Of a DNA stretch of 35,241 nucleotides, positions 27,519 to 35,241 are shown piece after piece (positions within the stretch are counted from its first letter, which is position 1; every line of letters begins with the position of its first letter). The DNA comes from Snodgrassella sp. CFCC 13594. GTDB taxonomy: Bacteria > Pseudomonadota > Gammaproteobacteria > Burkholderiales > Neisseriaceae. The DNA lies in assembly GCF_001590725.1 (NCBI RefSeq), contig NZ_LQXR01000020.1, positions 1 to 35,241 of the forward strand, written 5' to 3'. Under the pieces are notes generated by a model, which made no database searches, had not been told where the DNA came from, and saw only the letters and a list, made by a program, of their open reading frames with translations. The position numbers and the translations under genes are program-made.

Positions 27519-29108
27519 ATGTATGACACCGTGCCTTGGCATCATCAGCAAAGTTTAGAAAAACTGCCTGGATTGATTAATATTGGTCGCATCAGTTTGC
27601 TGTTTTCATTGCTGACGTTTCATTTGCTGGTGCAATCTTTGTTGCACAATTTTAGCTTCAATGGTCTGAACATTCTCACCTTCAGCAATGTGCAGCTGTA
27701 TGCATGGGCGGGTGTCTATGGCTGCTTGATTATATTGTCTATTGTGTTGCCGCAATGGCAACAGGCCACCACGGCATTGCCTAGTGCTCATGCCGTGGCG
27801 GACATCACCATGATGGTATGGCTGATGTATATTGCCGGTGGGGTCACCAGTGGTTTCGGTATTTTGGTGTTGCCTTTTATCACCACTTCTTGTTTACTGA
27901 GTTTTGGTCGTTATCCTTTGCTTTATGCGGGTTACGCCGCGATGTTGATTGTGTTGAGTACCCTGTGGCTTAACCGTGAGGTGGGTTTAGACCGAATTGA
28001 CATGCGCAGTTGGGCCACAGTGGTGATCCTGGTGGCTGCGGTCTTTTTGGTAGCGGCATTAACGGCTTACGCAGCTACTTATTTGGCGCGTTCACGTAGT
28101 GCATTAAGGCGGCAGTCTCAAGTATTGGACAGCTTTAAACGATTGACTGATGTAGCGTTTAATCACGTACAAGAAGCCGTAGTGGTGCTGGATCGGGCTG
28201 GCATCATTTGGCTGCTCAATCGCAAGGCGCAAGATTATTTTCCATCTTTGCGCGCTGACGAAGGTACAGCGCTGTTTGAGCCCATTATGGCGGTTTGGCA
28301 ACGCCACCAAATTCGGGCATTTGACACGGAGACTACCTTACAAGCGCAATTGATGCGTGTGCGTGCGCGCCCCATCAATGAAGGCAATACTCCGCTATTG
28401 ATGCTGTTTGTACGGGCAAACAGCGAATTGGCTGCAGAAGCCATGGCCATGAAATTGGCAGCGTTGGGCCAACTCACAGCCAATTTAGCACACGAAATTC
28501 GCAACCCGATGTCAGCCATCCGTCAAGCCAATGAATTATTGCAAGAGGAAGACGACAGCCCGCCGCACAAGCGCTTGCATGGCATGATTGAAAACAATAT
28601 TGGCCGTATTGATAAAATGTTGGAAGACGTCAGCTCACTGAATAAGAGTGATAAAATTCACAAGCAAGTGGTCGATTTAATGCAATTCTGGCGCGAATTT
28701 CGACAAGAATTTGTGCTTACCCAGCCCAAAGCCCTGCATGCTATTGATTTGCAAGTAGGAGAGGGAAAATTGCAAGTGTGGTGTGATCCTATGCATCTGC
28801 AGCAAATTCTGTGGAACCTCATGAATAACGCTTGGCGCCACAGCCAACAAAATGCAGGCGCTATTCGTGTGGTGTTTCGGCCTTTAGGTCGAGCCGAGAT
28901 TGCCATTGTGGTGATGGATAATGGCGCCGGTGTGTCGGCAGAAAATCAAGACCGCTTGTTTGAACCTTTTTTCACTACTTCGGCGGGCGGTACCGGCTTG
29001 GGGCTGTATGTTGCTCGGGAATTAGCCCAAGCCAACTTGGGTCGCTTGCGGTATGAGTCCAAAATCAATGGATTTGAAATTGTTTTACCAAGGGTAGCCA
29101 ATGAATAG
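27519..29108 (+). CDS. pilS: Sensor histidine kinase, PilS-like
   Basis: Membrane histidine kinase of the NtrB/PilS type. The 529 residues have six predicted membrane segments in the first ~190 residues (for example ISLLFSLLTFHLLVQSLL and ATVVILVAAVFLVAALTAY), as in PilS, then a PAS-like region (VQEAVVVLDRAGIIWLLNRKA). The kinase core follows: phospho-accepting His325 in HEIRNPMSAI, N-box NLMNNAWRHS, G1 DNGAGV, F-box EPFFTTS and G2 GTGLGLYVAREL. It starts 7 bases after parC and overlaps the regulator by 8 bases. In other bacteria PilS-PilR controls type IV pilin transcription; that role here is inferred from the domain layout and pairing. Confidence 0.82.
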   Translation: MYDTVPWHHQQSLEKLPGLINIGRISLLFSLLTFHLLVQSLLHNFSFNGLNILTFSNVQLYAWAGVYGCLIILSIVLPQWQQATTALPSAHAVADITMMVWLMYIAGGVTSGFGILVLPFITTSCLLSFGRYPLLYAGYAAMLIVLSTLWLNREVGLDRIDMRSWATVVILVAAVFLVAALTAYAATYLARSRSALRRQSQVLDSFKRLTDVAFNHVQEAVVVLDRAGIIWLLNRKAQDYFPSLRADEGTALFEPIMAVWQRHQIRAFDTETTLQAQLMRVRARPINEGNTPLLMLFVRANSELAAEAMAMKLAALGQLTANLAHEIRNPMSAIRQANELLQEEDDSPPHKRLHGMIENNIGRIDKMLEDVSSLNKSDKIHKQVVDLMQFWREFRQEFVLTQPKALHAIDLQVGEGKLQVWCDPMHLQQILWNLMNNAWRHSQQNAGAIRVVFRPLGRAEIAIVVMDNGAGVSAENQDRLFEPFFTTSAGGTGLGLYVARELAQANLGRLRYESKINGFEIVLPRVANE

Positions 29109-30621
29109 CAGTGATTTAAAGCAGCCAGTACTGGTGGTGGATGACGAAGCCGATATTCGTGACCTCATGGAAATGACGTTGATGAAAATGGGTTTGTCGG
29201 TTTACACCGCTGCGTGCGTGGCCGAAGCGAAGGAACAGCTGTCGACTCGGAAATTTTCCTTGGTATTGACGGATATGCGCATGCCGGATGGTTCAGGTTT
29301 AGAGGTGGTGGACCACATCATGCAAAGCGGATTGGATGTGCCAGTTGCAGTGATTACCGCATTTGGCAACGCCGATCAAGCGGTGCAAGCGCTCAAAAAT
29401 GGGGCTTTTGATTATTTGCAAAAACCGATTACCTTGGCGCAGTTGCGCAGCTTAGTGAAGTCAGCCATCAAGATCAATGATGACGATACACCAACGGCAA
29501 CGGGCACGGCCAAACCACAAGCTGTTGTCAGTGGGGGACGTTCGTCTTCTATCGAGAGCTTGCCTGAAGCTCCGGCTAGGCCCACTATGCATGCTCCTGT
29601 AATAAAAACTCAAGCCGCTGCAGATACTCAATCCAGTGCTGAAAAACCAGTTCCACGTCTGCTTGGGCATTCACCATTATTGCAAGAAGTACGCCAGTTG
29701 ATTATGAAATTGGCTAAATCAATGGTGCCGGTGTACATCGCTGGTGAGTCTGGTTCGGGTAAGGAGCAGGCTGCGCGCAGTATTCATGAGTTGTCGGCTC
29801 GAAGGGATAAGCCGTTTGTGGCGGTGAATTGTGGCGCTATTCCAGAAAATTTGATGGAAAGCGAATTTTTTGGTTATAAAAAAGGCAGCTTCACTGGTGC
29901 CGATAGCGATCAATTGGGTTTTTTCCAGCACGCCGACGGCGGCACGCTGTTTTTGGATGAGGTGGCGGATTTACCCTTGGCCATGCAGGTGAAATTATTG
30001 CGTGCCATTCAGGAAAAAGCCGTGCGACGACTGGGCGACGCGGTAGAAAAGCCGGTGGATGTGCGTATTGTTTGTGCAACACATAAGGATTTAGCAGCAC
30101 AAGTGGCAGAAGGCCATTTTCGTCAGGACTTATTCTATCGCTTGAATGTGGTCGCCATCACCATGCCACCGCTTCGTGAAATGCGCGAAGATTTGCCGCA
30201 ATTGGTGGTGAGTTTACTGCGGCGTCATGCATCGAATGGTAAATTGAGCATGACCAAGGCAGCGCAAAAAGCCCTGCTGCAATACAACTATCCTGGTAAT
30301 TTCCGCGAATTAGAAAATATTCTGGAGCGTGCAGTAGCACTGGCCCAAGACCAGATCATTGATGTGGATGATTTGCAAATAAGCAGTCATCAAGCAGTTT
30401 CATTGCAAGATAATGAAGAAGAAATCCATACTGAACTGCCGGCCACTTCTGGCTTCCAATTGGGACGGACTCAAATCCAGGATTATTTAGACGACGTAGA
30501 GCGCGATATTTTGCAGCAAGCTTTGGCGCAGACTCGCTTCAATCGCACCCAAGCCGCTAAATTATTGGGCATTAGCTTCCGTTCTATGCGTTATCGCATG
30601 GAACGGTTGGGCATAGAATAA
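29101..30621 (+). CDS. pilR: Sigma-54-dependent response regulator, PilR-like
   Basis: NtrC-family activator of 506 residues. It has an N-terminal receiver domain with phospho-acceptor Asp58 (LVLTDMRMPDG) and Lys in LQKPIT, a flexible linker, and an AAA+ domain with Walker A GESGSGKE (215-222), the sigma-54-contacting loop GSFTGA (262-267), Walker B GGTLFLDEVADLP and the R-finger region FRQDLFYRLNV. A C-terminal Fis-type helix-turn-helix (FNRTQAAKLLGISFRSMRYRMERLGI) completes it. The GSFTGA spelling rather than GAFTGA is shared with PilR proteins. It implies a working RpoN in this organism. rsmJ starts immediately after its stop. Confidence 0.85.
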   Translation: MNSSDLKQPVLVVDDEADIRDLMEMTLMKMGLSVYTAACVAEAKEQLSTRKFSLVLTDMRMPDGSGLEVVDHIMQSGLDVPVAVITAFGNADQAVQALKNGAFDYLQKPITLAQLRSLVKSAIKINDDDTPTATGTAKPQAVVSGGRSSSIESLPEAPARPTMHAPVIKTQAAADTQSSAEKPVPRLLGHSPLLQEVRQLIMKLAKSMVPVYIAGESGSGKEQAARSIHELSARRDKPFVAVNCGAIPENLMESEFFGYKKGSFTGADSDQLGFFQHADGGTLFLDEVADLPLAMQVKLLRAIQEKAVRRLGDAVEKPVDVRIVCATHKDLAAQVAEGHFRQDLFYRLNVVAITMPPLREMREDLPQLVVSLLRRHASNGKLSMTKAAQKALLQYNYPGNFRELENILERAVALAQDQIIDVDDLQISSHQAVSLQDNEEEIHTELPATSGFQLGRTQIQDYLDDVERDILQQALAQTRFNRTQAAKLLGISFRSMRYRMERLGIE

Positions 30622-31401
30622 ATGCGTTTTCCTTGCAAGGTAGCCAATGGGCTGCCTGAACAACAATTAGCGGCTTGGCACCATTTGTGTGCAACGGTGT
30701 CATTGGTACCTACCTCAGATTTGCCAACAGAAGGCTTGCATCTACAATATGATGAGCAAGGCTTGGCATTGGCCAAAAAATCAGCGAAAGGTGTGGTTCG
30801 GGTTGATTTTAATGGCGGCGCTGCCCAATACCGGCGTTTATCCGGTGGTGGTGAGTTGTTGAGCAGGGCTGTGCAACCGAGTAAGTGTACTTGCGTGTGG
30901 GATGCCACTGCTGGATTGGGCCGCGATACTTGGGTGCTGGCCAATATGGGCCTGACAGTATGTGCGTTTGAGCGCCACCCTGTGGTGTATGCTTTGCTGC
31001 AGGATGGTTTGAATCGGGCACGCCTTCAGGCTGATGTAGTTGATGTGGTGCAACGGATCCATTTGCAATGGGGCAGTATCGGTGGTGCAACGGTATGTAG
31101 ACCAGAACCTGATGTCATTTATCTCGACCCGATGTATCCGGATACACAAAAATCAGCGGCTGCAAAAAAAGAAATGGCGTATTTCCATGAGTTGGTGGGG
31201 TTGCCTGAACAAACTGATGATTTTGCTTTGCTGAACGTTGCGCGAGCCAAAGCCAAACGTCGGGTGGTAGTGAAACGTCCGTTGCGTGGTGCTCATTTGG
31301 CAGGGCTGCCGCCCGCATTTCAATATTGCGGTAAATCGGTGCGGTTTGATGTGTATCTGCCCATTGCGAAAGTGGGTGTCGACTCAAGGGTCGTTGAGTA
31401 G
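30622..31401 (+). CDS. rsmJ: 16S rRNA (guanine1516-N2)-methyltransferase RsmJ
   Basis: SAM-dependent methyltransferase (YhiQ family) acting on G1516 of 16S rRNA. The 259-residue protein shows the RVDFNGGAAQYRRLSGGGELLSRAV entry region, the SAM-binding DATAGLGRDTWVLA from Asp94, FERHPVVYALLQDGL, the catalytic-type DVIYLDPMYP (Asp169-Pro170) and KRRVVVKRPLRG near the end. It begins at the base after the pilR stop, so it is probably co-transcribed although unrelated in function. A DUS core at 30650-30660 encodes LPE. Confidence 0.92.
   Translation: MRFPCKVANGLPEQQLAAWHHLCATVSLVPTSDLPTEGLHLQYDEQGLALAKKSAKGVVRVDFNGGAAQYRRLSGGGELLSRAVQPSKCTCVWDATAGLGRDTWVLANMGLTVCAFERHPVVYALLQDGLNRARLQADVVDVVQRIHLQWGSIGGATVCRPEPDVIYLDPMYPDTQKSAAAKKEMAYFHELVGLPEQTDDFALLNVARAKAKRRVVVKRPLRGAHLAGLPPAFQYCGKSVRFDVYLPIAKVGVDSRVVE
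30650..30660 (+). repeat. DUS core (11 of 12 bases) inside rsmJ
   Basis: GGCTGCCTGAA preceded by G, encoding LPE. Confidence 0.6.
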
Positions 31402-31424
31402 ACCAAGTATGGTATTCCATTAGA

Positions 31425-32324
31425 ATGATGTGCTTTAACATGCTGCCCAAACAAATAGAGGGTTTCAAGGTCTCGCTTAGCCAGCAGCAGATGCTGTGGC
31501 ACCATCTGTGTGCCGCCTCGACGGTAGACATGAACGCATGGACACGCTTGGCTTTTAATGGTCGCCATTTGGGTTGGCTGAATACATGGTGGCGTGGGCG
31601 TTTGTTGGCGGATTGGCCGGGCGTTGTAACGGTATTGAACGATACCCTTGATTTACGCCAGCCTGATTGGCATTTATTGGGCGAAATGCTACAGCAGGTA
31701 GCAGAGCATTGGCGTCATCGTGGGTGGCTGAATGCGTGGCGAGGTGAGTTTTTTGATGTCTGTGATTTGGGTGGTGACGTACTTTTTTGCTTAGAGCGCG
31801 CTGCATTTCGGCCACTGGGATTGTGCAGCCATGCGGTCCACATTAATGGATGGACAACGTCATTTTCTGGTGAACGATGGTGGTGGATTGCGCGACGTAG
31901 TTTATCGAAAGCAGTGGATCCCAATATGCTGGATACCTTAGTAGGTGGGGGCGTCAGTAGCGGCGAATCAGTGCATGTTGCCATGTGTCGGGAAGGATTC
32001 GAGGAAGCTGGATTGCCTGCATCACGGTTGCAGACCTTAATGCCACAAGGTAGCCAATACAGTATACGAGCTACGGAAAGCGGCTTACATCGTGAGTGGC
32101 TACATGTGTTTGATGTGCATTTGCCAATCGATTTCAGACCACAAAATCAAGATGGCGAAGTTGCTGCGTTTGGTCTGTTAGGCACAGCGGAAATGGTTGC
32201 ATTGATGTCTGCTGGCCAATTCACGCATGATGCTTTGTTGGCTACTACGGACAGCATGTGGCGTGGAGGATATTTTAATGTAGACCAGCCACTAGCTCAG
32301 TGGTTGAGTCGGCCACGCGGCTAG
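31425..32324 (+). CDS. NUDIX hydrolase with DUF4743-type N-terminal domain
   Basis: A 299-residue NUDIX protein of the kind with an N-terminal DUF4743 domain, related to the NUDIX part of yeast thiamine pyrophosphokinase-like proteins; the substrate is not established. The NUDIX box is visible at about residues 174-197 (GGGVSSGESVHVAMCREGFEEAGL) and fits GX5EX7REUXEEXGU except for Gly at the first hydrophobic position. The N-domain contains LAFNGRHLGWLNTWWRGRLLADWP, and ERWWWIARRSLSKAVDP precedes the box. The start is uncertain: ATGs at 31425, 31428 and 31440 all lack a good ribosome site. It follows rsmJ by 23 bases and ends before a DUS hairpin. Confidence 0.85.
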   Translation: MMCFNMLPKQIEGFKVSLSQQQMLWHHLCAASTVDMNAWTRLAFNGRHLGWLNTWWRGRLLADWPGVVTVLNDTLDLRQPDWHLLGEMLQQVAEHWRHRGWLNAWRGEFFDVCDLGGDVLFCLERAAFRPLGLCSHAVHINGWTTSFSGERWWWIARRSLSKAVDPNMLDTLVGGGVSSGESVHVAMCREGFEEAGLPASRLQTLMPQGSQYSIRATESGLHREWLHVFDVHLPIDFRPQNQDGEVAAFGLLGTAEMVALMSAGQFTHDALLATTDSMWRGGYFNVDQPLAQWLSRPRG

Positions 32325-32351
32325 AATTAGAGTGATGATTAATGAGCCAGC

Positions 32352-32395
32352 TCAATGATGTTCAGGCAGCCTTGAGGCTGCCTGAACATCATTGA
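32352..32395. terminator. Bidirectional terminator built from two uptake sequences
   Basis: A perfect 21-bp inverted repeat around a central TG. The inner 12 bp of each arm are exact DUS copies (32361-32372 and 32375-32386), and the outer 9 bp (TCAATGATG and its complement) extend the stem. It sits between the converging NUDIX gene and fadH. No strong T run follows on either side. Confidence 0.85.
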
Positions 32396-32427
32396 TAAAG
32401 CAGAGCGTTGAAAAACACGAAGTGTCA

Positions 32428-34442
32428 TTAAATTTGTAAGGCCAATTCCGTGCCCGCTTTAATGGCGCGTTTTGCATCCAATTCAGCAGCTACATCAGCA
32501 CCACCAATCAGGTGTACTGGTATGTTGAGGTTTTTACATTCGGCCAAGAGCGTTTGATTGGGTTCTTGGCCCGCACAAATCACCACGTGATCAACCGGTA
32601 AGATTTGGCGGTGACCTTCTATTGCCACATGCAAACCGTCATCATCAATTTTGAGGTATTGAACGCCACCCATCATGTGCACCCCTTTGTATTTTAAAGT
32701 GATGCGGTGGATCCACCCTGTTGTTTTCCCTAAGTTTCGGCCCACTACGCCGGGTTTGCGCTGTAACAGCCAAATTTCCCGAGCAGAGGCCGGTAAATGG
32801 GCATGCTGGTGGCGCAATGCGCCACGTGCTTGCAAGCTGGTGTCAATTTGCCATTCTTCCCAAAATAGCTCGGGTGAACGTGCGCTATCTGGACCATTTT
32901 GGCTCAGCCATTCGGCCACATCAAAGCCGATGCCGCCTGCACCGATAATAGCCACTTTTTGGCCCACTGGTTTGCGTGCTTTCAATACATCTAGATAGCT
33001 GAGTACTTTGGGATGATGAATGCCTTCTATCTCTGGTAGGCGTGGCTGGATACCAGTGGCCAAAATGATTTCGTCAAATTCAGCCAAATCGGTAGGTATG
33101 GCTTGATGATTTAAGCGTAAAGCCACCTTCAATCGTTGTAACTCACCCGAAAAATAGCGTAAGGTCTCTTGAAATTCGGGCTTGCCTGGAATGGTTTTGG
33201 CAATATTCAGCTGCCACCCACTTTATCTTGAACGTCAAATAAGGTAACGCGATGGCCACGCTCAGCAGCGGTTTTGGCAAATGCCATACCCGCAGGGCCG
33301 GCACCGACCACTGCTAGTTTTTTGGATTTCTCGGCTGGGGACTGTATCAATTGCAATTCATGACAGGCGAACGGATTGACCAAACAACTGGTCAGTTTAC
33401 CCACAAAAATGTGATCCAAGCAGGCTTGATTACACGCAATGCATGTATTGATCCGATCATCTTCAGCACGAATGGCTTTATCCACCCAAGCAGCATCAGC
33501 CAAGAAAGGGCGTGCTAGGCAAACGGCATCGGCCCAACCTTTGTCTAAGATATCGTCTGCTACTTGAGGCATGTTGATGCGATTGGTGGCAATGACGGGA
33601 ATTCGACTGATGGCTTTGAGTTTGCCTGTGAATTCCGCAAAAGCACCTCGCGGCACCATGGTGGCAATAGTGGGAATGCGTGCCTCATGCCAACCAATAC
33701 CCGTATTGAATAAAGTGGCGCCCGCAGCCTGAATTTTTTCTGCCAGCAGCTCGTTTTCATCCCAGGTAGAACCATTTTCTACCAAGTCCAGTAGAGATAA
33801 ACGGAACACGATGATGAAGGTATCCCCACACGCCGCACGTATGCCTTCTACAATCTCAACGGCGAAGCGGTGGCGGTTTGCCAAACAGCCACCGAATTCA
33901 TCATCGCGCTGATTGGTGCATGGGGCTAAGAACTGATTGATTAAATAGCCTTCGCTGCCCATGATCTCCACACCATCATAACCCGCTTGTTGTGCCAACT
34001 GGGCGCAGTGAATGTAGTCTTTAATGGTTTGTTGTACCTCTGCGGTGCTCAAAGCGCGTGGTTTGGCCGGATTAATGGGCGCCTGAATAGCACTCGGTGC
34101 TACGGGCGTGCGGCTCATGGCATAACGTCCCGTGTGGAGGATTTGCATACAGATTTTGGCACCATGAGCGTGCACGGCTTGTGTGACAGTTTGGTGCCAA
34201 GCTACTTCAGTGGCGTTTGTGAGCTTGGCGCCACCTTCCATAACCGCCCCATCTGCATTGGGGGCAATGCCGCCCGTGATGATTAACGCTACGCCCTGGC
34301 GCGCCCGTTCAGCATAGAATGCTGCCAAATGCGCAGCTCCTCCGGTGTGTTCTTCAAAGCCTGTGTGCATGGAGCCCATGATGACGCGGTTGCGTAAGGT
34401 ATGGCCGGGCAAAGACAAAGGCGCGCTCAGATGGCGTGGCAT
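32428..34442 (-). CDS. fadH: NADPH-dependent 2,4-dienoyl-CoA reductase FadH, frameshifted near 33211
   Basis: Iron-sulfur flavoenzyme that reduces 2,4-dienoyl-CoA during breakdown of unsaturated fatty acids. The N-terminal FMN barrel (Old Yellow Enzyme fold) shows NRVIMGSMHTGFEE, QILHTGRYA, the YDGVEIMGSEGYLINQFLAP block and GWADAVCLARPFLAD. It is followed by the 4Fe-4S cluster cysteines CIACNQACLDHIFVGKLTSC and the FAD-binding VVGAGPAGMAFAKTAAERGH. The frame breaks after KVGG; QLNIAKTIPGKPEFQETL and the NADPH domain (AIIGAGGIGFDVAEWL) continue in another frame. One missing base in GGTGGCAGCTG near 33211 explains this. The repaired length is 671 residues, close to E. coli FadH. AGGAG lies 8 bases before the ATG. 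Confidence 0.92.
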
Positions 34443-34478
34443 GTGTTGTTCTCCTGGGTATTCTCAAGCCACGGCGTA

Positions 34479-34490
34479 TTCAGGCAGCCT
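34479..34490 (-). repeat. DNA uptake sequence between fadH and the DciA-like gene
   Basis: Exact TTCAGGCAGCCT. Confidence 0.9.
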
Positions 34491-34500
34491 GACCCAAGAA

Positions 34501-34917
34501 TTAATTTTTCTTATGACTTAATGCGCGCATGGCTGCTGCCAACTCGGGATGATGAGCCAAACGGTCAGCTGATTGAGCCAAACTGGCTCGGGCTTGCTCA
34601 CCCAGATGTGCGCGTTTGACTGACGGCTTTTGTACCGACAGTGGCTGGATTCTAACGTGAACTGTTTGAATAGTGGAATCAATGGATTGGAGCTTGGGCA
34701 CTAGCGTGGGCAACATCATGCGTAATCGGGATGCGGCCATGCTGTTGGTGGCTAAAATTACCAAGCAGCTTTCATGTATACAGGCTGCCTGAAAATGATT
34801 GTGTAAATTTTCAGGCAATTGCTGTTTCAAGGCTGTATCCAAACGGCGCCAATGAGCGGTTTGTTGCAATAGCTGGCGTAATGCCGTGTTGTCACGGCCA
34901 AAATGATTCAGATTCAT
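34501..34917 (-). CDS. DUF721/DciA-like protein
   Basis: A 138-residue protein of the DUF721 family. Members named DciA help load the replicative helicase DnaB in bacteria without DnaC; whether this copy does so is inference. Visible family features are LRQLLQQTAHWRRLDTALKQQLPENLHNHF and CLVILATNSMAASRLRMMLPTLVPKL, as in the neisserial homologue. The tail is basic and Ala/Gln-rich. The start MNLNHFGRDN at 34917 matches relatives; the frame is open further upstream to 34983, which would overlap the GNAT gene. No clear ribosome site is visible. Confidence 0.75.
   Translation of the reverse strand: MNLNHFGRDNTALRQLLQQTAHWRRLDTALKQQLPENLHNHFQAACIHESCLVILATNSMAASRLRMMLPTLVPKLQSIDSTIQTVHVRIQPLSVQKPSVKRAHLGEQARASLAQSADRLAHHPELAAAMRALSHKKN
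34782..34793 (+). repeat. DNA uptake sequence inside the DciA-like gene
   Basis: Exact AGGCTGCCTGAA. On the coding (minus) strand it encodes FQAA. Confidence 0.9.
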
Positions 34918-34921
34918 GGCG

Positions 34922-35212
34922 TTATGGTGCCCAGGATTGAGCCAGTAATTCAGGATGGCTACGCGGTAACTTTTTGGCCACATAACTGCATGTGGGTACT
35001 ATGGTGTAGTGATTTTCTTGGACGAATGCCACCAACGCGTTTAGCAGCCCATCGGCCACGCCTTGGCCACGGGCGGCGGGGTCAACGAAAGTATGGTGCA
35101 CATCAATAATCTGCTTGGATGCCATCACATAATCCAGATGCCCCAAAACCTCGTTTTCATTACTGGCGGTAAGTCGGCCTTGATGGCCTTGGCTGGTGTG
35201 TGTGATTTGCAT
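34922..35212 (-). CDS. Small GNAT-like N-acetyltransferase (COG2388/YjdJ type)
   Basis: A 96-residue protein of the short GNAT-related family (COG2388). The core VLGHLDYVMASKQIIDVHHTFVDPAARGQGVADGLLNALVAF includes the acetyl-CoA-binding RGQGVA (family pattern R/Q-x-x-G-x-A), and VPTCSYVAKKLPRSHPE is the conserved C-terminal block. The substrate is unknown. AGGAG lies 6 bases before the ATG at 35212. It ends 4 bases before the DciA-like start, so the two are probably one transcript, perhaps continuing into fadH. The promoter would lie in the last 29 bases or beyond the window. Confidence 0.85.
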   Translation of the reverse strand: MQITHTSQGHQGRLTASNENEVLGHLDYVMASKQIIDVHHTFVDPAARGQGVADGLLNALVAFVQENHYTIVPTCSYVAKKLPRSHPELLAQSWAP

Positions 35213-35241
35213 GCTGTACTCCTACTCTGATTGCGAATTCA

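Noticed and set aside
806..34442. Programmed ribosomal frameshifting as a shared recoding system for the split wall genes
   Set aside because: There is no slippery heptamer in the right phase nor a common downstream structure. The mraY break needs a different shift from the others, and the affected genes include unrelated metabolic ones.
320..34793. Repeated 12-mers as parts of a CRISPR array or mobile repeat
   Set aside because: The spacing is irregular, copies occur in both orientations and inside genes, and the sequence equals a known uptake signal.

Overview
This window comes from the chromosome of a member of the Neisseriaceae (Betaproteobacteria). The proteins closely resemble Neisseria homologues. 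FtsI/PBP2 even keeps the gonococcal residue numbering: S310 and K313, the S362-S363-N364 motif, and K497-T498-G499. The 12-mer AGGCTGCCTGAA occurs at least 17 times exactly, and about nine more times with only the outermost base changed. This is the DNA uptake sequence (DUS) dialect described as AG-simDUS for Simonsiella-like Neisseriaceae, so the organism is probably naturally competent. I cannot name the genus from the sequence alone. I see no insertion sequence, prophage, CRISPR array, tRNA or rRNA. No stretch longer than 300 bases lacks a gene.

Layout. 1-4110 is housekeeping: the end of pssA, a DUF523 gene, a TauE/SafE-family permease, argJ, a RidA-family gene (minus strand) and a YbaK-type deacylase. 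4304-6490 is malate synthase G (glcB), which converges on a MidA-family methyltransferase (minus strand). 7927-25126 is a complete division and cell wall (dcw) cluster: mraZ, rsmH, ftsL, ftsI, murE, murF, mraY, murD, ftsW, murG, murC, ddl, ftsQ, ftsA, ftsZ. It starts at a clear promoter overlapped by four 10-bp MraZ boxes and ends at a strong intrinsic terminator after ftsZ. 25202-32324 holds parC, a PilS/PilR-type two-component pair, rsmJ and a NUDIX gene. A perfect DUS hairpin then separates these from three minus-strand genes: fadH, a DciA-like gene and a small GNAT gene.

How the genes work together. The dcw genes make the lipid-linked peptidoglycan precursor (MurC-F, Ddl, MraY, MurG). They also build the septal synthase (FtsW/FtsI) with its scaffold (FtsL, FtsQ, FtsA, FtsZ), under MraZ control. 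The DNPR motif of MurE points to meso-diaminopimelate peptidoglycan.

The most striking anomaly is that eight genes are each split by a net loss of one base (two in mraY): the TSUP gene, midA, murE, murF, mraY, ftsW, ddl and fadH. Both halves of each gene are fully conserved, restoring the missing base gives the usual family length, and five of the eight are cell-wall genes expected to be essential. I read these as deletion errors in the sequence or assembly, possibly with a context bias, rather than as real pseudogenes or a new recoding system. Other points of note are the natural Ala87/Asp91 in the ParC quinolone pocket, the MraZ operator, the DUS hairpins, and the absence of the neisserial dca gene between murE and murF. 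I found no convincing undescribed system.
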